Source: Aurantiochytrium sp. KH105
Taxonomy: Eukaryota; Sar; Bigyra; Thraustochytrida; Thraustochytriidae
Direction: 5' to 3'
Length of the DNA: 64,000 bases
Assembly (NCBI GenBank): GCA_003116975.1
Contig: BGKB01000216.1
Location: 23,384-87,383, forward strand
In this document: one piece after another, positions 58,659 to 64,000 of the stretch
Numbering within the stretch: position 1 is the stretch's first letter
How the letters are laid out: the number at the start of each line of letters is the position of its first letter
Translations under genes and position numbers: made by a program
The notes under the pieces: model-generated
The model's input: the letters and a program-made list of their open reading frames with translations, nothing else
The model's database searches: none
Told to the model about the DNA's origin: nothing

Positions 58659-61171
58659 CTTGACTTGACTTGACTGTTTCCTGTTCTGTTGGTTGAGTGT
58701 TTGCAGTTTCGATTTGCGCGTCGTCAGTCCTCTGAATTTTCTCTCTCTGTCTTGTCAGACGATCGCTTTGGTTTTCCTCCTCCTTTCATCCTTCCTTCCT
58801 TTTCCTTGGTTTCGCCGTATGTTTCTCGTGCGGTCCGTCCGTCCCCCGCTCGCCCTCTCCTCTCTTCCTGCCTTCCTTTGCTCGCCGCAGCGCGCCGTCA
58901 TGCAGCGCAATCCGGTAGGCTCGCTTGGGAAGACGCAGATTTCCATGCTACCACCTCTACTACAACTGCTACTACTCTTTTTTGCATGCTTCGTGCTTGC
59001 TGCATACAGGGCGGACTCGGAGGGATGAGACATGGAATGCAAAATGCAGCAGAATGTTATGCAACACGTTGGTCCCAGGACCGCACGCCGCCCCGAAAAG
59101 CTCTCCGCAAGCACGAAGGTAATGAATGCTGCAAGGTAAAAGTGGTAGTGTAAGGTACTTCGGTAGCAGGCAAATGGTCTTCGTTCCCCGAACAGGCATC
59201 TCTGCTGGTTCATTCAATCTCGGCCGAGAATACCGTCACTCTCCCCTTCCACCTCTCCCTCCTCAACCGCCCTTCGCGGCCACGCAAGGACGCAGCCCAA
59301 CGCAAAGACGCAGCCCAGCGCAGACGCCACACACAGGACGAACGCGACACATCGAAAGCAACGCCTTGCAAATCTTGGACGCGCACAGGCTCCTTCCTTC
59401 CTCTCCTTCTCTTGCCATTCCGCACTTGCGCGAGCCATTCTCCACTCTCCCCTCCCCGCATTCTCCACTTTCCCTCTGCCCATTCTCCACTTGCGACTTG
59501 CAATTGCAATCCTGGCGCGCCGATTTTGAAACCTGCCTTTCCTCGCGCTGTCGCCTGCCTGCTCGCTTTGCTCTGCTCGCTTTGCTCTGCTCTGCTCTGC
59601 TCTGCCATGGTCTGCGCTGCGCTCTGCGGCGCGGCGCTCTGCTCCGCCGCGCCGCGCCGCGCTGCGCGCTGCCGCGCTCGCTCCGCGCGATACGTACCTC
59701 GGTGCGTGCTCGAAGGGACTCGGCTCTGCCTTGCGGACTGAGTTCGGGTACTGCTCCCTGCCGGCGCCGCCCGCCCCCGCGCCCGCCAAGTGGGTTATAG
59801 CGCCCCCTGCAAGTCCACGCCGCCGCGCCCGCAAGTGCAGAATGGCCTCCGCGCCCACTTGCGCGCCGCGCCGCAAGTCCGCTATCCGCCCGGCGAAACC
59901 CAACCCCGCCCGTAGCCTGATTCCGCTCCTTGGTTTACCCGAGTGGACGCCTGGACTCGGTCTCTTTGTGAAGGTGCGCTCCGAACCGCGCAACGCAAAG
60001 ATTGCTCTAGTGTGCACGTGAGTGCAGTGTGCGCCACCCGCCCCACTGACCTTTGGACCCAATTGAAAATATGTGGCATTGATCAGTGGAGAACAGAGGG
60101 AGGCTTACGGGTTCTGTTTCCGGTGTAATGCGCTGGCTTCGGATGAAAGAAGGTTTCTCGCAGTGCACGGCACATACAAGTCTACAATTATGATCTATTC
60201 TTCCTCGTAGTAAGGGACTCATCGCAGGACCCGCGCAGCACGATAAAACCCCCATACCGTACTGTCTCTGCAAAGAGAGAAAGCGAGATGGAAACGACAG
60301 AAAGGAAAAAATGAAAGCAGCTGCAGCGCGCAAGTGTCACATGTCAGTCATCCCGCCCCCTCGCTCCTCATCCTCTTTCCCCGCTCGATCCGCGTCCCAT
60401 GCACATACATCTTGCATACGGCATGACACATGGCCGCTCGCCAAGACGATATCCATTCCATCCGTCCATCCGATGCATCGTCATGTCATGTCATGTCATG
60501 CCATGTCATGTCTCGTCTCGCCGCTCCGCTCTCCGAGTCCTGGTCGCGCAGCCGCCGCCCGCGCGAAGTCCGCCCCGCGCGGCCGCGCGAAGTCGGACTC
60601 GAGCCGCAGGGAGGCGACGCTGCCGCGTGTCGCAGTTGCATCGCCCGAACATTGCCGCGCTCTCTCTTGCGCACGCGGCGGATGTTGGCGCTCTCGAGGT
60701 AGTACAAGGAGGGGGAGGACGAGCAGAAGGCGCTGCAGCTGCGGCTGCTCGTGCGCGTGCTCGAGGTCGCTGCTCTCTGCACTGCGGAACACGCGATGGA
60801 CGGACGGACCGGACCGGCCGCGGCCTCGGGAGGACTGAGGATTGCGGATGGCGACAGGAGGAGGAGGATGCGAATGATGGGGATGAGGAGGATGCCAAGA
60901 TGAGGATGAGGATGGGCGTGAGGACGGCGGCAGGGGGGGCAGATGACGGCAGGGGCCGACGTAGAGACGCGCCGCAAGAGTGAGTCTTGCAGCTCCGGGT
61001 GGCACAGGGAGGGAGGGCAGACGACTTCGACGAGAAGTAGAGTCTTGGACCCTAAGAAAGGAACTGCTTGCGCGCTGCAAGACACATCGGATGCAAAAAT
61101 CCGCGCGGCGTTGAGAGCGCTGTGCTCACGAGTCGCCTTGACAACATTTCTTTTTTCCTCTTTACGTCAAG
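58659..61171. other. 2.5 kb gene-free interval with repeated 15-mer
   Basis: No gene is supported. On the right of the fumarate reductase start lie a CTTGA repeat (58659-58674), several copies of CCATTCTCCACTTGC-like sequence (59415-59494, 59831-59845 inverted), TGCTC repeats near 59563-59605, a CATGT run at 60481-60512 and GGA-rich sequence near 60865-60910. Open frames are Arg/Ser/Cys-rich and show no domain. Confidence 0.5.
60481..60512. repeat. CATGT pentanucleotide repeat
   Basis: About six units of TCATG, with one TGC variant, in gene-free sequence. Confidence 0.8.
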
Positions 61172-64000
61172 CTAATCACCGCGATCTTGCTCGAGCTGAC
61201 TTGCGAAGTGGAGCGCATCCTCGTAGGCAGCGCGCGCCTTCTTGGTCCTATTCATGGTCTGGAACGTCGACGCCCGACTCATGAGCGACATGTGCAGCCA
61301 GTTGCCGAGGTTGCGCTTGCGCAAAGAACGGTCTTGCGCCTTCTCGTACTGTACAAAGAGGACGTCCGCCGCGTCCTGGAACTTGACAACAGCCTCGCCA
61401 ACGCGCTCCAAATCGCGGAGGACCAGACCCCAGCGGTACTGCGCCTGACCGAGCGCCGACCACGGCGATATCCGAGCAATTACCGCTTTCTCGTCATCGT
61501 CGTCATCCCGCCGCCCCTGCGTCATGATTTGTGAGACCGTCTCTTGATACGAGGCGAGAGCGTCCTCAAGGTTCAAGAGCTTCTCCTGGGCCATAGACTT
61601 GGCGAGCCACGCCTCGGTATCGTACATGTCAAAGTCCAACGCAGCTGACGCATTGTCGAGGGCAGCGCGATAGTGGCCCATTTGCAATAGGCAAAACGCA
61701 CGTACGCGCTGCGCCGGTGCATATGCCGGCCGTAGCTCGAGACTACGGTTGAGGTCTTGCAATGCACCTTTAATGTCGTTGAGTCCCTTGAAACGAGCGA
61801 GACCACGGTAATAAAGTAGCGCCGCGCCAGGTTGGTCGAGCTGAAGGATACTTTGCGAGAGGTCCGATTCGGCCTCAGCGTAATGCTCGAGTGAAATCTG
61901 CGTCATGGCACGTTTCTGCGCAACCTCGAGAAAAAGGGGCGAAGATTGCTCGATACCGTCGTCCATCACTTGGTTGAGGATCTCCAGTGCGCGTCGAGGC
62001 TCCCCCTCGGACTGAAGCAATGCTGCTTGATTTAAAAGCGCGCGACGCTCCGCGTCCGGGTCGTATATCTTCTGGATTGGGTTGAAGTTCGCGTGCCAAT
62101 TCAGCAGCCGAGGGTTGGCAGCCAACATATCCGGCCGCGCAGTGAGCAAATTGTGATTGAGAGATATGAATCGCAGTGCAGGCAGCTCTGCCAGGAATGC
62201 CGGGAGTTCGCGCAGACGATTCCTTTCCAGGTCCAGGTGCTCCAGCGTGTCGCTTGAATGAGCGAGCTCCTCGGGCAGACTCCCCAGCTGGTTCCTCGCG
62301 AGGCAAAGTCGACGCAGCTTCAGACTAGCGAACAGCTCCCCAGGGACCGACGCAAGCTCGTTCCCCGCGAAATCAACCTGTCGCAGCATGCTGGATTCAC
62401 TGACCAAGTTATTATTGGGTGGAGAAACTGTTCGAATCGCATTGTCCGAAACATCGAACCGGGCAAGACACGCACTCTCGGGCAGGAGCAGGTTCGCGCT
62501 CAGAGTACGAATCTTGTTCCCATCGAGCAGGCATATGCGAAGATTGGGCGGGAGTGCTTCAATGCTTTCAAGTTCATTTTTTCCAGCGTCGAGGACGTGC
62601 AAACTCTCGACGGCACTCAATGTGGCAGGTAACCGGGGACGAATGCGATTGCTTCGTACGTAAAGGTGGCGCAATGCCCCCGGCTTGAAGAGCGTAGGTG
62701 GCAACGATTTGAGACAGTTTTTTGCAAAGTTGACTGTCCTCAGTTTGGGCGTCGTCCACTCGGCAGGTAGAGCCTCGAGCTCGTTTTCACTCACATCAAG
62801 ATTCTCAAGCTCTGCGAGACGTCCGAGACCTTCGGGCAGTTGCACAAGATTATTTTGCGCGCAACGCAGGACTCGAAGACTCGCGAGCTTGACGATATCC
62901 GACGGCAGATACTCGAGACTATTGTTGCTCATATCCAACACACAAAGATTCGGACAATTGGCAAACAATCGGTCTGGCAGGCTCGTGAGCTGATTGTGTG
63001 CGAGGTCGAGGTGCCGCAGCTTGCCAAGATGTTCGAAATTTTTCACCGTGACGCCCAACAGTCGATTCGCTCGTAGTGTCAGCACCTCAAGACTTTTCAG
63101 CGTTCCAATCTCGTCGGGGAGCTCATCGAAAAGGTTACTGTCGAGACGGAGTACCCGCAAAGCTTGCATGGTTTCGATGCCGATTTCCCAAATGTTCATT
63201 TCACGAAGAACAGTCATATTTCCCTTTTCGCGCGAGATCTCGCGAAGTCGATTGTACCGCAAGTCCAAGGTGTCCAGCGAAGTGAGATACCATGTCTGCA
63301 CAGGAATTCTGACGAGTTCGTTGGCGTCGAGCGCGAGTTCTGCAAGGTTTTCTTGCATCGTCTTAATGGCTGGATTGAGTTTCTCCAGTCGATTTCCGCT
63401 CAGCACGAGTCTCTTCAAACGCTTCGAAAGTCGCTTGTTGGAAAAGATCTCCTCGGGTATGTCCGAGATTTCCAAGTGCGAAAGATTCAACAAGTTGGTC
63501 TGCTTGTTTTTACGAAAACGTTTCAGACGCACCTTGGCTTCAAAGTCGCCACGTTCTCGCTCAGAGGCACCTGCAAGCTCCGCCAGCACCTGAAGATGAT
63601 GCATGCGCTGTCGCTCGCGCTTGCGGCGCTTCCGCTTCGAATACTCTGCCGCCTCTTCCTCGTCGCTACTAATATAAATACTCTCCGAGTCAGAACTGGT
63701 AAATGAGGCCTGATCCGAGGCTACCTCGCCATCGCCATCGACCATGAGTGCCTCCGGAGGACCGGAAGAAGCGTCTGAATCACTTTTGGGCGACGAAGAC
63801 GCTGCAGACTTGTTTTCTGCAGCTTCGTCGTTGTCATCGTCGTCGTTGTCCCCAATGTTGAGATTGGCTTGAGAGAATTTCTTTTGAAGCTTACTCAAGC
63901 GTGCTTGGCGCTTCTTCTCTTCCAAGGCCTCACGTTCCTTTTCCTCGGGTGTTTTGCGAAAATCAACATTGGGAGGTTCCCACTGTGTTTCATCCGTTTT
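61172..64000 (-). CDS. WW/LRR/TPR protein, 5' end beyond the window
   Basis: At least 942 residues are visible and the frame runs on past 64000. The first residues, ETQWEPP, look like the end of a WW domain (TxWxxP). A charged Ser/Asp-rich and basic stretch follows. The next 450 residues or so form about eighteen leucine-rich repeats of the LxxLPxxL type (for example LRVLRLDSNLFDELPDEI, LRHLDLAHNQLTSLPDRL). The last 280 residues are TPR units (RRALEILNQVM, HYAEAESDLSQSI, IKGALQDLNRSLEL, HYRAALDNASAAL). Both repeat types are protein-binding scaffolds; no enzyme domain is visible. The stop TAG is at 61172-61174. No start is in view, so the N-terminal architecture is open. Confidence 0.85.
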   Translation of the reverse strand, partial: KTDETQWEPPNVDFRKTPEEKEREALEEKKRQARLSKLQKKFSQANLNIGDNDDDDNDEAAENKSAASSSPKSDSDASSGPPEALMVDGDGEVASDQASFTSSDSESIYISSDEEEAAEYSKRKRRKRERQRMHHLQVLAELAGASERERGDFEAKVRLKRFRKNKQTNLLNLSHLEISDIPEEIFSNKRLSKRLKRLVLSGNRLEKLNPAIKTMQENLAELALDANELVRIPVQTWYLTSLDTLDLRYNRLREISREKGNMTVLREMNIWEIGIETMQALRVLRLDSNLFDELPDEIGTLKSLEVLTLRANRLLGVTVKNFEHLGKLRHLDLAHNQLTSLPDRLFANCPNLCVLDMSNNSLEYLPSDIVKLASLRVLRCAQNNLVQLPEGLGRLAELENLDVSENELEALPAEWTTPKLRTVNFAKNCLKSLPPTLFKPGALRHLYVRSNRIRPRLPATLSAVESLHVLDAGKNELESIEALPPNLRICLLDGNKIRTLSANLLLPESACLARFDVSDNAIRTVSPPNNNLVSESSMLRQVDFAGNELASVPGELFASLKLRRLCLARNQLGSLPEELAHSSDTLEHLDLERNRLRELPAFLAELPALRFISLNHNLLTARPDMLAANPRLLNWHANFNPIQKIYDPDAERRALLNQAALLQSEGEPRRALEILNQVMDDGIEQSSPLFLEVAQKRAMTQISLEHYAEAESDLSQSILQLDQPGAALLYYRGLARFKGLNDIKGALQDLNRSLELRPAYAPAQRVRAFCLLQMGHYRAALDNASAALDFDMYDTEAWLAKSMAQEKLLNLEDALASYQETVSQIMTQGRRDDDDDEKAVIARISPWSALGQAQYRWGLVLRDLERVGEAVVKFQDAADVLFVQYEKAQDRSLRKRNLGNWLHMSLMSRASTFQTMNRTKKARAAYEDALHFASQLEQDRGD

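Noticed and set aside
56700..58673. A 657-codon open frame antisense to the fumarate reductase gene
   Set aside because: It mirrors the real gene almost end to end, is Val/Gly/Leu/Asp-rich without any domain, and follows from the GC-rich third positions of the sense strand.

Overview
The window is nuclear DNA from a flagellated, intron-poor, GC-rich microbial eukaryote. It carries 21 protein genes. Most are single long open frames opened by an ATG in good context. There are no operons, Shine-Dalgarno patterns or CRISPR arrays, and I found no tRNA or rRNA gene by eye. Spacers are full of short tandem repeats. The gene set is purely eukaryotic: BBS4, CCDC96/CFAP184, a polycystin-like channel, INCENP, ferlin, formin, DOT1-like and deoxyhypusine synthase. 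It sits beside mitochondrial forms of RRF, bL28 and peptidyl-tRNA hydrolase. No plastid gene is seen. A thraustochytrid-like (labyrinthulomycete) stramenopile fits best, but that assignment is inference from gene style, not from a marker gene.

Layout. 1-4 kb: a DOT1-like histone methyltransferase (+) converges on a NUDT19-type Nudix hydrolase (-). 4.2-6.4 kb: an intact transposase of the IS630/Tc1/mariner type with an unusual DD56E triad and a Q-rich coiled-coil N-terminus. 8-12.5 kb: an acidic protein of unknown function (+), deoxyhypusine synthase (-) and mitochondrial bL28 (+). 13-22 kb: BBS4 (-), mitochondrial RRF (+) and a TPR-formin (-), the only gene where I can support an intron. 22.6-28.4 kb: an OGFOD3-like ER dioxygenase ending in RDEL (-), peptidyl-tRNA hydrolase (-) and dihydroxyacetone kinase (+). 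28.7-38.1 kb: a polycystin-like channel (-) diverging from CCDC96 (+), which converges on INCENP (-). 38.7-47.2 kb: a ferlin (-) and an amino acid transporter (-). 47.2-51.6 kb: a 4.4 kb gene-free stretch rich in microsatellites. 51.6-64 kb, all on the minus strand: an unknown 240-residue protein, a protein kinase with a FYVE finger, a fumarate reductase-cytochrome b5 fusion ending in SKL, and a WW/LRR/TPR protein that runs off the right edge.

Themes. Several genes belong to the cilium (BBS4, CCDC96, polycystin-like channel), in line with a flagellated zoospore stage. Targeting tags at protein ends are informative: MGxxxS/T myristoylation consensus on the DHA kinase and the FYVE kinase, RDEL on the dioxygenase, SKL on the fumarate reductase. 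Two genes (BBS4, deoxyhypusine synthase) have a second, diverged copy of their 3' end just downstream. Two short sequence families recur in spacers: a 15-mer related to GCAAGTGGAGAATGG and a TAGGCCTA palindrome.

Starts were set at the first well-placed ATG; upstream in-frame extensions opened only by TTG or GTG were discarded.
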